From assembly GCA_963921425.1 (NCBI GenBank), contig OY992835.1:15562001-15626000 (forward strand): 64,000 nt of DNA. The letters are read 5' to 3'. The stretch is from Dryas octopetala (lineage: Eukaryota > Streptophyta > Magnoliopsida > Rosales > Rosaceae). Below the pieces are notes generated by a model. It was not told the DNA's origin. It did not search any database and worked only from the letters and a program-made list of their open reading frames with translations. Shown in pieces: positions 23,701 through 35,759 of the stretch; position 1 is the stretch's first letter, and each line of letters starts with the position of its first letter. Position numbers and translations under genes: made by a program.

Positions 23701-26700
23701 TCAGTTTCCCAACTCTTTGTCTCCAGTACTTTGTGAAAGGCCATTACAATGCATAGAAGCTTCCTACAAAATATTCAGTCGAATTTAATAAGACACAATT
23801 TTGGTAAATAATATTCAACATTTCTCAATTATATAAGTTACCTGAAACAGTGGAGTGAAAGCCATGCTATCTTGGAAATTTGTAGTTGCACCAAAATTTA
23901 TACTTGAAAATGGTACTTGGGTTCCATTATCAATATGATGCTGTTGAGTGAAAGGCATGTTGTCCTGAAAATTTGTAGTTGCATCAAAATTATTACTTAA
24001 AATATGATACTTGTGTTCCAGGATCAATGTAGGATCCTTATATATTACAAACAAAAGAGAATTTTGTAACAAAAGTGAAGAAATAAAATATAAAAACAAA
24101 AGTGTATTACTGTCACAGGAGCTCTTGTTTACTAATATATGATCCAAAACACCAATATTTGTGCTTAGTAAGAATATCCTACTTGAGAGTTAATATATCA
24201 AAATATCAAAAGCACGTGAGAATTTTGCGACACAAGTGAAGAAATAAAATCTAAAAAAAAAAAGTGCTACTGTCACAGGAGCTGTTGTTTACTAATATAT
24301 GATCAAAAAACCAATATTTGTCCTTAATAAAAATACCCTATTGATTTAATATATAAAACATTGGAAATTCATATCCAATCACCAATTGCGCTTTCGAATT
24401 GCCACTAATAAGAACAGAATCCTATATTATTAAAAATGAAAAAGGAATGAAAAAAATAATCCTAAGACATATTAGCTAAATCCATTCATGAGATTTTAAA
24501 ACAAGTACCTGCATGGATAGCCATTGTCTTGTTGTTGGAGCTTGTGTGGCTTTTATTTGTGGTATATGCTCCTGCCTTTCAAATGGGTCTTCCAATCTAC
24601 TACATGGGTGTTCGGCTGTAGCTTTTCTTTTAACTCCACATGCTTTTGTTATTTCACAATTGTTAAGATTTATCATTTTCACTGGCTCACTTTCACCACT
24701 TCCACCAAGTAAAGCTTTGCCTTCTAAATTTTGACCAGCACATGTATTATCTAAGCAAAGCTTTTTCTTCATTTCTTCCAAACTTTTAAGCAACTCAATT
24801 GAATGCTCATGTGCATATGTTGTTAATTTCTCATGTTCTGCTGCAAAGGATGCTATTTCGTGAAAATTACAGCACAAATGGCTATAACGCTTCCCAATAG
24901 ACTCCTTAGGATTGTTATTAGTCTCAATTCCATGGTAATTAGTAATGCTCCTAGCCTTCGCATCTCTCGTCCATCGCTTTAATATGTAATTAGGTGGAAT
25001 CCTTTTCACATTCTTCTTATCTAGCACTTTTAATGCATGAGAACATAAAATCCCAACAAAAGTGAACTTCATGCAACTACAAGTGACTGTTTGTTTTGAA
25101 GCGTCAAATTCAACCAAATGCTCTTGAGATCTATGACTATAAGATACTTTGTAATCACGTGTCATCCCAGACTTACCAACCTTATAGATACTACAATCAA
25201 GAATAGCCATGTACTCTTTTTCGAAGAGTTTAAAAACTTCTGGAGTATAAACCTCCACTGCATGTCGCAACATCTCCACATTAGTTAATAACAGAGGTTT
25301 GGTCTGCATCATCTTGAAATCAGCTATTAACTCATCATCCCTTCTATCTGCCACAACTCTCTCATAATGTTCAAAGAAACCCAAGAGATCAAGACTTGGC
25401 ATCAAGTATTTTTTTAACACATTGTTCATACTTTCACTATGTAGTGTACTCATTATGTCTGCAGTGAAAGTGTGTCGCCCATAAACCAATGCCCATTTTT
25501 TCCTCACTTCAAACATTTCTTCCAACCATTTATTCTCTTTGAGGTCATACTTTTCAAGCATATCATTCCATGCAAATAACCATTCATCTTCATCCTCAAC
25601 GCCATATAGACACTTGCTAAGATCATAAGAGAATTGCTTTGATCCATGAAACATAGGGCTCAAATTCTTAGCAGCACTTTGGTATATATGCCAAGCACAT
25701 AGCCTATGGTCAGCTTCAGAAAAAACTTCTGATATTGCCTTAGCCATTGCAGCAGATTGGCCTGTAAGTATGGTCTTTGGTTGCTTTCCAGACATTGCTG
25801 CAAGAAAAGTCTCAAATAGCCACTTAAAAGAGTCTGTGGTTTCATCATATAGTAAAGCTGCACCAAATACTACAGTTTGTTTATGATGATTAACCCCAAT
25901 AAATGGTGCAAATGGTCTACCATATTCATTTATCCGATAAGTCGTGTCAAAACAAATAACATCTCCAAAGAGACTATAATCACTTATTGAACGTGCATCA
26001 GCCCAAAATATATTTGTAAGCATATCATCCTCATCAAGCTGTATTGAATAAAAATAAAAATTATTTGCACGCACTTTTTGAAAGTATTTCAATATGGCCC
26101 CAGCATCTCCTTTTTCCATTTTTCTCTCTCGCTTTTTATGTATGTAATTCGGACAATCTTGATTCACAAAACCAATATTCTCTCTCCCCCGAACTTCACT
26201 ACTCATCAATTCCCCAGTTGCATTAATTGGTATTCTTGACTTGCCCACATCATCTCCATGTGTCTTTCGAGCTCTCAACATACGACGATTAATCCTTAGC
26301 AAATGTTTCATTGGTGCTCCAATCAAATCATGATTATGATTTGCATTAAATGACACAATCGTAAATTTCCCATTTTTTTGAAGTTGGCAAGTCATATGGG
26401 CTTCACAACCAACCCTTGAAATTGGTAGAGAATAAGATGGACCTTCACCCTCTTTTCTATTTCTTCGATGACCTTCTTTTGAACAAACATAAGTATACCT
26501 TGTTATGAAACCCTTCTTGTTTACCTTTCTATGCTGTTTCCTCACATCAAAACCATGTTTTTCACCATACAAGACATAATAATTGTATGCACTATCGGCA
26601 GAACTGAACTCCATTCCAAGTTTTAGATCTTCAATTATCTCACTATTTTGCAATTGAAAAGTAAGTGACTGACAATGATCCTTACCTTGCAAATCCACTT

Positions 26701-27309
26701 CGCCACCACTTAACGACTCGCTACTCATCCTTGTACAATCTTTATCCTCCATAACCTGCAATGTACATATTAATCAATTACAATGATATTCACTAAAACA
26801 AATGCATCATACAATCATCCTCTATAACCAATTCAAACTTGCAGCTGCTATTGCAGTATTAATTAAAATCCAACTCTTACTGAATTTGGGCATTCTTTTT
26901 CCGTTAAGCAATTCAGCCACTCTATCCTAGCAGAAACCCGATTTCAATTTGCAACTTAATAGCAGATACAGGACATGTTTACTGGATATTAAGCTGCTCA
27001 GGTTCATATTTAAATGTCATCCACCCTCATAATATTATCAAAATGACACAATACAGTGACATGCACAGTTATAATTAAGCTGTCATTGTCTTAAATAATT
27101 GCAGAAAAACTGGGTTTTGAGAAAATTAATCAACCAAATGCATAGCTCTAAGTAAGCTGTCATTCCTTCAAAGAATGGCACTGAAATTTCTTCAAAGAAA
27201 TTAATCAACCAAATGAAGTAATGAACAGCCATATGCAGGTTATAGAATCCTAGTTGGAGAAAATTACCTTTTCTCCAAGTGCTCTTGATCCTTCCTCAGA
27301 AGCACTCAT
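23701..27309 (-). CDS. FAR1-RELATED SEQUENCE (FRS) protein, domesticated MULE transposase
   Basis: Four exons on the minus strand: 27309-27268 (MSASEEGSRALGEK), 26755-24509, 24036-23842 and 23763-23701. All junctions are phase 0 and give 848 residues, normal for FRS proteins. Domains in order: FAR1 DNA-binding domain (~64-160, GFDVRKQHRK...YVCSKEGHR...CEAHM), MULE transposase core (~280-372, VICFDTTYRINEYGRPFAPF, then DHRLCAWHIYQSA) and SWIM zinc finger (C-S-C-x9-C-S-H, near TCSCMKFTFVG). Family members are nuclear transcription factors, FHY3/FAR1 being the light-signalling prototypes. The position usually reading TDQ in the second acidic motif is TILTGQS, so transposase activity is unlikely. 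The last two short exons (ending DKELGN) are outside the main ORF and fit the family's C-terminus. A Mutator-type MITE lies just upstream. Confidence 0.88.
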
Positions 27310-27429
27310 GGTGAAAAATGACCAGTCAGATATGGGTGATGCAATGAATTCGTCATCCACCGCCGGTCGTCGGTCTCTGATCGCCGGTGGTCAGTCTCCG
27401 ATGGCTGGTAGTCTGAAGTCTGAACTGCT

Positions 27430-27453
27430 GGGGTTGGGGTTGGGGTTGGGGTT
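27430..27453 (+). promoter_or_regulatory. Potential G-quadruplex: four GGGG tracts upstream of the FRS ATG
   Basis: Four runs of four G separated by TT (GGGGTT repeated) lie 120 bp upstream of the FRS start codon, on the strand opposite to its mRNA. This meets the simple G4 rule with very short loops. Whether it is inside the transcript's 5' UTR (as C-rich RNA) or in the promoter cannot be told. Confidence 0.55.
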
Positions 27454-27633
27454 ACTAATGCAAGCTCTGTATGACTGTATCCTCTGAATTTGTGTGTTCG
27501 ATCGAATCTCAGTTCCCCTTGGTGAAGCTGAAGTGTTTTTGGGCAGGCAATTGGGCTTAGGACATTAACGGCAAGCTTGACCCAGAGCTCCAAGCCCAAT
27601 ACCTGCCTACAGTCCAATGTGTTTATACAAGAA

Positions 27634-28184
27634 GGGGGGGACTATTCAGACCACCCAAAACCACTAAATTGACTACTTCCTCATTTTTTTGCCCATTTTT
27701 GCCCATTTTTTCCTATTTTGCCCATGCATTAAAAAAAAAAACTCATTTTTCCAATTTTGGCCGGCTACCCATCCCTACCCCTCCCTATTGCCGCCACGAC
27801 CCCGATCTCTCTTCTCTCTCTTTCTGTCTTCTTCCCTCTCTCTGCCTCCCTCCCTCACCAGACCACCATGGGTGGCCAGTGCAACCCCCGATCTAGAGGT
27901 CTATGGGGTTGCGCTGGCCACCCATAGTCGTCCGGTGAGGGAGAGAAGAAGGCAGAGAGAGAGAAGGGAGATCGGGGTGGGTGGGGTCGCGCCAACAATG
28001 GGGAAGGGTGGGGTCGACTAGTGAAGGGGAGGGGTGGGGTTGCACCGGCGGTGGGGATGGGCGGCCGGCCAAAATTGGAAAAAATAAGTTTTTTTTTATA
28101 CATGGGCAAAATAAGAAAAAATGGGCAAAAAAATGAGGGGGTGGTCAACTCAGTGATTTTGGGTGGTTTGAATAGTCCCCTCCC
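27634..28184. mobile_element. Mutator-type foldback MITE, 551 bp, with 10-bp target duplication
   Basis: Flanked by an exact 10-bp direct repeat TATACAAGAA (27624-27633 and 28185-28194). The ends are inverted copies of GGGGACTATTCARACCACCC. The outer ~120-130 bp of each side match as an inverted repeat (27634-27765 against 28064-28184), and complementarity continues inward (GGTGGCCAGTGCAACCC against GGGTTGCGCTGGCCACC) to a centre near 27908. Nearly the whole element is one palindrome. A 9-10-bp target duplication and long TIRs indicate a MULE origin. It lies 325 bp upstream of the FRS ATG. Confidence 0.9.
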
Positions 28185-28194
28185 TATACAAGAA

Positions 28195-29366
28195 ACCCAT
28201 AACTTTTATTTTCAATAGATGGCATTTTGTGGATGCATGATTTGATAAATTCTATGAGCTACTCCACCTATCAAGTAATTGAGTCGCCTATTCACCATGT
28301 GTCTGTTTGAACTTGAAGGATTATCGTATGTCATGCGTCCAAGAAAAATGTTCATGAGACCGTCTTATATATTCTTGCTTCAAGTCACGTGATGAGAGAG
28401 ATATGTACATTTTTCTCATATAAATTTTTCTCCATGCATCCTAGCTGAACCATCAGTAGCTTTACTACCCTTTATTGGACCCTAGTCTTTCGGTCCCATG
28501 TGGAATTATTATATATCCCTAACTTACCTTTTTGATTGGGTTCATGTGTGTAGTATTATTTCAAAAAACTTCGGTGCAACTAAAAAATATCCTACTTAAT
28601 ACATTCAATTATGAACATTTATTTATTTGGAAGTATGTGAGAGTGTGAGACAATTGTTTAAATTGTGTTTGATTCATACAACTCCTAAGAATGGTTGTGG
28701 CAAAGAGGCATAAAAAAGAAAGTGTGCTTTGAACACAGATACATCACGCAATAGAAGGGTTGATTCCTCGACATATAATAGACCACCATAGAGTAATGTT
28801 AATGACAAAGAGGACTTCATGTGGAAGTTTCCAAATTCCAACAATGAATGACAGAAAGACTTGACAATCTGACCATGGAATAAGTCATAGCGACCAGGTT
28901 TTAACCCCCATTTCCAGCACTCCTTTTAAGTCTACTCCTCATTCCTCACCACTTAGTCATAGTAAACCAGGTCCAACAATTGGTTGAGGGAAGGATATGC
29001 ATGTGGTACAAATGACCGTACATTTTCTAAACCAAAAACCATTCAGTCATACCAGATTCCAAGTCCAAACATGTACTTTTAATTGTGGAAAAATATTACC
29101 CCACACCAATATTCCTGAGATACTTGGTAGCTGCATATTCCTTGAAGATTCCTAGAACTTGGCAATGAGTTTAATACTTGTACAAAGGGAATCACAGTAC
29201 TTGCAGTCAATTTTTTATGTGTTTTCCAATTTAGCAAAATTTCCAAGAACTTTACCAATTTTCTTGTATATAGGCATTGTACAACTTAACTCATTAGTAC
29301 TTGTCCCCTAAGCCTAGTAGCCAAAAGAGCAGAAAAATAAGTGTATTCTAAGTTTTGAAGCTTTAA
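28195..29366. other. Intergenic region upstream of ANK-D; TATA box at 29267
   Basis: AT-rich, no coding feature supported. The proximal part contains TATATAG at 29267-29272, 100 bp before the ANK-D ATG, matching the spacing before ANK-A. Segments near 28900-29000 (CCCCCATTTCCAGCACT) resemble the distal promoter of ANK-A and ANK-B. Confidence 0.5.
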
Positions 29367-31985
29367 ATGGATCCAAGGCTTTTAGAGTCCATTAGCAGCA
29401 ATGACATACCTGCTTTTATCAGCTTAGTTCATGAAATTGAAGGAATTGTTGAGCAAAGAACAGCTGATTCCTTGAATACAGTTTTACACCTTGCTTCAAA
29501 GTTTGGACACATTGGCATGGTGTCGGAAATTGTTAGGTTGTGCCCTGATATGGTTTCTGCTGAAAACAAACACCTGGAGACTCCAGTACATGAAGTTTGC
29601 CGCCTAGGAAATGCTAACATCTTGAAGCTGCTATTAGAAGCCAATCCCCAGTCAGCCTGTAAGCTTAACTCTGATAAAAGGAGTGCTGCTTTTGTAGCTT
29701 GCAGTCTTGGCCATTTTGATGTGGTGAATCTCCTATTGAACCAGCCTGGGATGGTGGGTTTAGAGGAAGTTGGGCTTGATCAAACATGTATTCATGTCGC
29801 TGCATCCAACGGACACACAGGTAATTAGCAAATTTTGTTTCCTCAATTTATGTATTTGCAAGTATCTTGAACTTTTCTGTTCTAATTGATTTTGTGCCTA
29901 TCTTGCGATAATATTTGTTTGGAAATTTTCTCTTCCGAGACAACTTAACCTGCTATATTTTCAGATTGTTAATTTAGACTGCGAATCAGGTGGAATCTTG
30001 CTTAAATGTGTGGTTCAGATTCACTGTCTGACAATAATCACACTGTAGCATGTCACATATTTGTTGAGAACATTACTCATATTTGTTTAAATCATGTCTA
30101 AAATAAAATGTTGGTGCAGATATTGTTAGAGAGATACTAAACATGTGCCCTGACTATGCTCAAAAGACTGATGAGAATGGAAATTCACCTTTGCACTATG
30201 CTTGCGACAAAGGGCACAGAGAGATAATTTGGATGCTCCTCCGGAGAGATGTGAATCTTGCATTGCAGTATAACAACAATGGTTATACACCTTTGCACTT
30301 GGCAGCAATAAATGGAAAAATTTCTGTCCTTGAAGACTTTGCATTGAAAGCTCCAGCAGCTTTTCACTATCTCACAAAAGAAGAAGAGACAATATTTCAT
30401 CTGACTGTGAGATATGGCAAATATGAAGCTTTATTATTCTTGATGCATGTTGCTAACAGTACAAATCTCCTTCAGTGTCAAGACCGGTATGGTAACACCA
30501 TCTTACATCTTGCAGTTTCTGGAGGGCGTTATGAGGTGAGAAATGAATGTGTTATCTACCGAATCAATTAAACAAGAACTTGTGAATGGCCTGATCGAGG
30601 GCAGAGGAACAACTGTGAATTTGCTGTATAATACAGACTAATTCTGCACAGATTTTTAAAACTTACTGTAACTCAAAATAGCTTTTCTTACCACTTTTTC
30701 CAAATATCTTGCTGCACTTCATAATTTAATGGACAAACCATAAACCATTAATATATATATATATCTGATGAGTTACATACAACTACAGTACTTTGAGATA
30801 ATTTTGTGCTTGTTATGCATAAGCTGATTAAAATGTCAGGACACAATCATGTTTCAATAATTGTTATAAACTTGAAGCCTATCATGTTTCGACAAAAAAA
30901 GAAGAAGCCTATCATGTGAATGTGTCTGCAGCACATCTTTTACGGTACTCTTTATGTCCTATTCTATCCAGATTGCTGAGTACTTGATCAGCAAAGCAAA
31001 AGTGGAGATTAATTCCCGGAACTGCAAAGGACTTACAGCGTTTGACATCCTCAATCAGGCCAAGGACAGTGCAAACACTCGTCATCTTCAGACCATATTC
31101 CATAAAGCCGGCGGTGAAAGAAGTATTAATGTGACAAGTACATGTTCACCAGAAACACTACCTTCAAGGCAGAGTTACATATTTGAATCAGATAGGTCGA
31201 TTACAATTGAAAATGATTACTCCTCTTTGCAAGACATCACCTACAGTCAGCAAGAGCACCAATACAAGCCTAGAATGTCATCACCCCAGAATCAAGTACT
31301 TCAAGAGAGATTTGACAAGGAAACATACAAACTGGATTCCTCATCCCCAATCAACTTGCGCGAACGCAAGCCTTCCAGCAAAAGGCATAGCAAAGATCAT
31401 AAGCAGCATAAGATATACATAGAAGCAATACAAAATGCCAGGAATACCATAACGCTAGTTGCCATTTTGATTGCAACAGTTACTTTTGCTGCTGGAATTA
31501 GCCCTCCCGGCGGTGTCTATCAGGATGGATCAATGAAAGGGAAGTCAGTGGCAGGAAGAACAACAGCTTTCAAGGTCTTTGCAATAAGCAATGATGTTGC
31601 ACTCTTCACATCACTGTCAATAGTTGTTGTTCTTGTCAGCATCATCCCTTTTAGAAGAAAACCACAGATGAGAATCTTGGCGGTTGCTCACAAGGCCATG
31701 TGGGTAGCTGTGGCATTCATGGCAACAAGTTATGTTGCTGCCACATGGGTGGTCATGCCACACAATGCTGGGACATCATTTATCTTTGTGGCTCTACTTG
31801 CAGTTAGTGGTGGCACTCTGGGAACAATCTTCATTGGTCTAGGAGTGATGCTGGTTGATCATTGGCTGCGAAAGTTAAATTGGAGAAAATTTAAAATGGG
31901 AATTAGATGGGGGGCTGCAGATGACATGGAAAGCCAAAACTCTGATGTGGAGAGCTCCTTCCATCAAGGATATCACTCATACTGA
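29367..31985 (+). CDS. ANK-D: ankyrin-repeat/PGG-domain membrane protein
   Basis: Exons 29367-29820, 30120-30535 and 30972-31985 give 627 residues, the shortest intact copy because the Ser/Pro repeat linker is absent and replaced by a Gln/Ser-rich segment. The start [17 protein letters not shown] is unambiguous. Ankyrin repeats lie at ~25-290. The PGG domain starts at ~445 ([11 protein letters not shown]) with four TM segments, and the tail is [15 protein letters not shown]. Introns are longer than in ANK-A to ANK-C (299 and 436 bp). It is the parent of fossil ANK-I at 59.2 kb. Its 3' flank is interrupted at 32179 by a TIR element. It looks intact. Confidence 0.92.
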
Positions 31986-32356
31986 CATGAATGCCTTCCA
32001 CCACCTAAAAGAATTGTAAAGAATGTCTGATTTGCTAGTCAAATGTACCCAAGTTACTGCTTTACTAAAAGAACTTGACTCTGATGGTTTGATTTTCAAA
32101 GTCATTCAAGGACTACCTTTGCAAATTACAATGTGATTTATGTTTTATTGTAGCTTAATTTGGTACTTAATGCAAGTAAGGGGTGTATTCAATTAAGATT
32201 TTAAATGATTTTGATGGAATTAAAAAGTTTGGTATTCAATTAAGACTTTTCAAAAGTTTATGGTATTCAATTAAGACTTTTAGAGAGTCTATAAAAGTAA
32301 CATGGTATTCAAAAAATTATTTACTTTATTAAATAATAGACTTTAAAAGACTTTTA

Positions 32357-32525
32357 TGGACTTTGAAATGTAAATTATGTTATATCAAAATCAATAATTC
32401 TCCAACTTCCCCCTACAGATTTCAAATTTAAAAGAGTTTCATGGACTTTGAAGTGTAAATTATGTTATATCAAAGTCAATAATTCTCCAGCTTCCCCCTA
32501 CAAATTTTAAAGGATTTTGAATATT
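32357..32525 (+). repeat. 85-bp tandem duplication inside the TIR element
   Basis: Two copies of a block around GTAAATTATGTTATATCAAA and CAATAATTCTCCA occur at ~32357-32441 and ~32442-32525, with few mismatches. Subterminal repeats like this are common in TIR elements. Confidence 0.75.
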
Positions 32526-33099
32526 AAAAAGCTATTAAAAAGTGGTTTTTTTTTTTTTTTTTTAAAGAGTGATGTTAAACCTTCTAATCTTATTTCTTCA
32601 CCCTCCTCTTAATTTATTTTTCTAATTACTATATCCTCTTATATTAATTTTCTTTTTATTTATATTAATTGACTCCTCATCCTGGGCTGGCAATATTAGG
32701 ACAATTTATAACACATGCCTCTCAGTCTTAAAGATCATCCCCATTCCACACACTAAGGACAAAAAAATAATTATATCAAAATTATGGATTTTTTTGTTTA
32801 AAGTCCAATTGCAATTTGCAAAACAGGAATCCTGGCCACCTGTTACAGTAAAATAATATAGTGGTCCACATTTTAAAAGATCCGAATCAAGTGTGAGAAA
32901 AACGATTAAAATGAATGAAAATTACTATATTGCCACCGGTTTTTCTCTTCCTAGCATAACTAACGCTCTACTATACTTCCTGGCCAAAAAAAAACGCTTA
33001 CAACTTGCCACCTGTTTACTATGATTTTTATGTACCTTTTATTATTTTATTATTTAACTATTATAAATTTATAACTTGTCAGGTGTTGTTTCGATTGAA

Positions 33100-33365
33100 C
33101 TTTTTTTTTTTTTTTTTTGAGAAAACGCATAGCATTTCATTGATTAATCACCACGGGATACATCAGACAAAAGGAAAGGCTGCAGCCAACTAGGTGCATC
33201 CTCAATCCAAGATGAAAAGTCATTACATGAAAGGGCAAATTTTGCTGCTGCATGTGTAGCCATATTGCAGCTGCGTGGCTTCCATTGACAGGAATAAGAA
33301 TGGAACCGCATGTTGATTGTTTTGACATCGTTGCTTTTAGGCGAACTAAATTTGTACATGTTCAA
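33100..33365 (-). mobile_element. 5'-truncated LINE fragment (RNase H C-terminus and poly-A tail)
   Basis: On the minus strand one frame encodes CNMATHAAAKFAL, then WIEDAPSWLQPFL and LLSDVSRGD before a stop near 33144. This resembles the end of plant non-LTR reverse transcriptase/RNase H proteins. A short 3' UTR and an A-tract (T-run at ~33101-33118) follow, as expected for a LINE 3' end. Only ~250 bp remain, typical of 5' truncation. It sits inside the larger TIR element. I could not find a convincing target duplication. Confidence 0.65.
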
Positions 33366-33424
33366 TTTTTTTTTTTTTTTGCAAAATGATACAAGGGTAT
33401 ATTGTCATTGTTAAAACATAAATG

Positions 33425-33880
33425 GATGGTAATAGATTGTTATTGTTAAACAATAACAATAAGGTTGTCATTGACAAACAATAACAATCACATTCCGAAC
33501 CAAATTAAAAAATTGCAACTGTCCATTAGAGAATTGTTACTGTTAGATAGTAACAATAACATAAAACCATTAGTCATCCCCACTCACCCCTTGTTCTCTC
33601 TTCTTGTTAAAGGATTGCTACTATCCATTAGAGAATTGTCCCTGTCTAACCGTGACAATAACAGAAAACCAAATTTTAAACCCTAAAAATACATAAAAAT
33701 CATAGTAACATGTTGTCATTGTCAAGCAGTAACAACATGTATATAACAACATGTTATACATGTTGTTACTGCCAAACAGTAGCAATATATAATAAGTGGT
33801 TATTGTCAAACAGAAATGTACAATATATAACAAGTTGTTACTGCCAAATAGTAACAATATATAACATGTTGTTACTTGTT
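33425..33880. repeat. Array of short hairpins (TTGTTACTG / CAGTAACAA)
   Basis: At least five imperfect copies of an inverted repeat. Examples: 33436-33460 (ATTGTTATTG-TTAAA-CAATAACAAT, perfect 10-bp stem), 33534-33556 (TTGTTACT...AGTAACAA), ~33710-33740 and ~33761-33785. They are spaced roughly 60-100 bp apart. No coding potential is seen. Confidence 0.75.
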
Positions 33881-34621
33881 ACTTACAATTTCGATTCTAT
33901 GTAAAAAATGGGCAAAAAGCCTAGTACATTCAACCATTCAATATGAAAAAATCACAATAAACAAATTTTAAATCCTAAAAATCACAGTAACATGATAGCA
34001 ATTAAAGAGTTGAAATAAGAAGAAAAAAGACTGATAGTGGCTGTAATAAAAAAGAGAGGTGGAAAAGACAATGCAAAGATAAATTGCAGGCATAGGCATA
34101 AAGCCTAACTTATGTGCACTAAGGCATGAAGAGAACAAAGATCTTTTTTGATGCTCTGTTGCCCGTGTGATTCTTTGATGGAGGAAGAAATAATGTTGAA
34201 CTATGGAAACTAGAAAACAAAATGAAGAACCTAAAGTCTTAGAAACTGCATTCCCACCGAATCCCATCTCTTGTAATAATACCGGAGAAGAAATGAACAT
34301 TTTGAAAAACAAAATTAGAAAAATCAAATCTAATCAAAAGTTGGAAGAACCAACAAAATGACAAATCTCATACTCCCATCTTCACATTCAGCACTACTTT
34401 TCTTCGAAACCAAACACCAAAGAAAAATATGAGAAACAAGCAAACAGAACCCAGTCCCATTAACAACAACAATAACAATTCAAACAATAACAATTCTAAT
34501 AACAATAACAATCACAATGAAAAATAAATAGACAAATTTGTAAAACAATCACTGAAGGAGCTTCAAATTTCGAATTTCAGTGTTAATTGAGTTGGATTAG
34601 AGCAAAAACAATTGAAATTAC

Positions 34622-34960
34622 CTGGAAATAGTCTCTTTGTTCTTCTTCAGGCCGTCCTTGTGAGCCTTCTCTCTGATCTGCTGCAGCGCCGACATAAGGC
34701 CTTTGATATCACTGTCAAAGTCCACCATATTGAAGAAAAAGAAGAAGAAAAATGAACTTGGAGAGGTCGACGCCGAGATCGAGGTTGTCCGATTTGGTGA
34801 GATCGGGCTCGGTCCCGCGCTTCTTCTTCATACTCGCTTTGGTGGTGGACATTGTTGTGAGGCTTTGGATCTTTGAGGTTTTGGTTTGGAGGTTGATGAA
34901 GCTATTTGAATCGCTGAATGAGAAACAAACCGCGACATTCAAATATAACGAATTATAACA
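34622..34960 (-). pseudogene. Captured promoter and first exon(s) of an unidentified host gene
   Basis: Minus strand: an ORF beginning MSTTKASMKKKRGTEPDLTK at 34854, overlapped by a second frame with MVDFDSDIKGLMSALQQIRE from 34731 that ends at a plausible donor (ATTTCCAG|GTAATT, ~34619). Local GC is higher than in the rest of the element, and CpG-containing codons suggest a genuine nuclear gene. No continuation is seen downstream within the element, so this is probably a captured 5' fragment. Product not recognised. Confidence 0.45.
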
Positions 34961-35252
34961 GGAAGGGCAAAAAGGAAATGGGAAATTCAATTGTGGACCG
35001 GTAGGAAATTGAATAGGCCGGCAAAGAGGGAACTGGGCCTAATTAGAAACCAAGCAATAGGGCTGCAAAGGAAAGAGAAGCCCAAATCTGGGTGTTAAAA
35101 TCATTATCTACCAAATTACTCTAAATAAAATTTTGCCAAAACCTATGTGGAGTTTATGAAAGTCATTCAAAATCTATAAACTCTACCAAAGTTAATAACT
35201 TTTAAAAACTCTACAAAAGTTCATTAAAATCCTAATTTAATACACTCCCTAA

Positions 35253-35759
35253 AATTATGAGTTTATCAGGAAAAGTCAAGATAGTTTGAGGATGGTTGGA
35301 ATTTCTTTCTTCTTAAAATTAATCTTTGCCCTCATAATTGTTTATTTAAAAAAAAAAATGAGATAAATGGCAAGAAGAAAAAAAAAACAGTATGAGATTT
35401 AAATGTGTAAATAAGAGAAACCCATTAGGCAATGGTTGGATAAATGATCTTTTGCTAATTGAGTACTTGCGTAAATATGCACTATAAAACATCACACACA
35501 TGCAAGGCAGAGTAAGGTGCATGATATAGGAGAGAAAAAGTGGGTGGGTAGACATTAGTCAATGGAGTGTCTATGATAACCTTAGTTTTTAAATTAATTA
35601 TTAAAACTGTTTAATCTAATAGAGGTATAAAATTGACATTTTCATATACTTTATTTATGCATTTGGTTGTGCATATGCTACATTATACCAGATTTGTTCT
35701 TTTTTTTTTTTTTTTGTGACTGACAACATGCCTGTAAATTTCTTTAACTCCAGTTATAT
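35253..35759. other. Interrupted ANK-D 3' flank and unassigned AT-rich DNA
   Basis: 35253-35345 is the second half of the ANK-D 3' flank; it aligns with 59580-59665 next to ANK-I. The remainder is AT-rich with a T-run at ~35700-35716 and no supported gene. Confidence 0.55.

Larger units (their letters stand above)
32180..35249. mobile_element. PIF/Harbinger-like TIR element, 3.07 kb, carrying foreign sequence
   Basis: Left end GGGGTGTATTCAATTAAGAT and right end (reverse complement) GGGAGTGTATTAAATTAGGA form imperfect TIRs, flanked by TAA on both sides (32177-32179, 35250-35252), the PIF/Harbinger target preference. The paralogous ANK-I copy at ~59570 joins the two flanks directly, which supports an insertion of exactly this interval after ANK-D. 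No transposase ORF is visible. Inside are an 85-bp tandem duplication, a LINE tail, a hairpin-rich block and the promoter plus first exon of an unrelated gene, so it is a Pack-type, non-autonomous element. Superfamily assignment rests on the 3-bp TSD and is less sure than the boundaries. Confidence 0.75.

Noticed and set aside
33425-33880. CRISPR-like array
   Set aside because: Plant nuclear DNA; the repeats are degenerate hairpins without uniform spacers and lie inside a transposable element.
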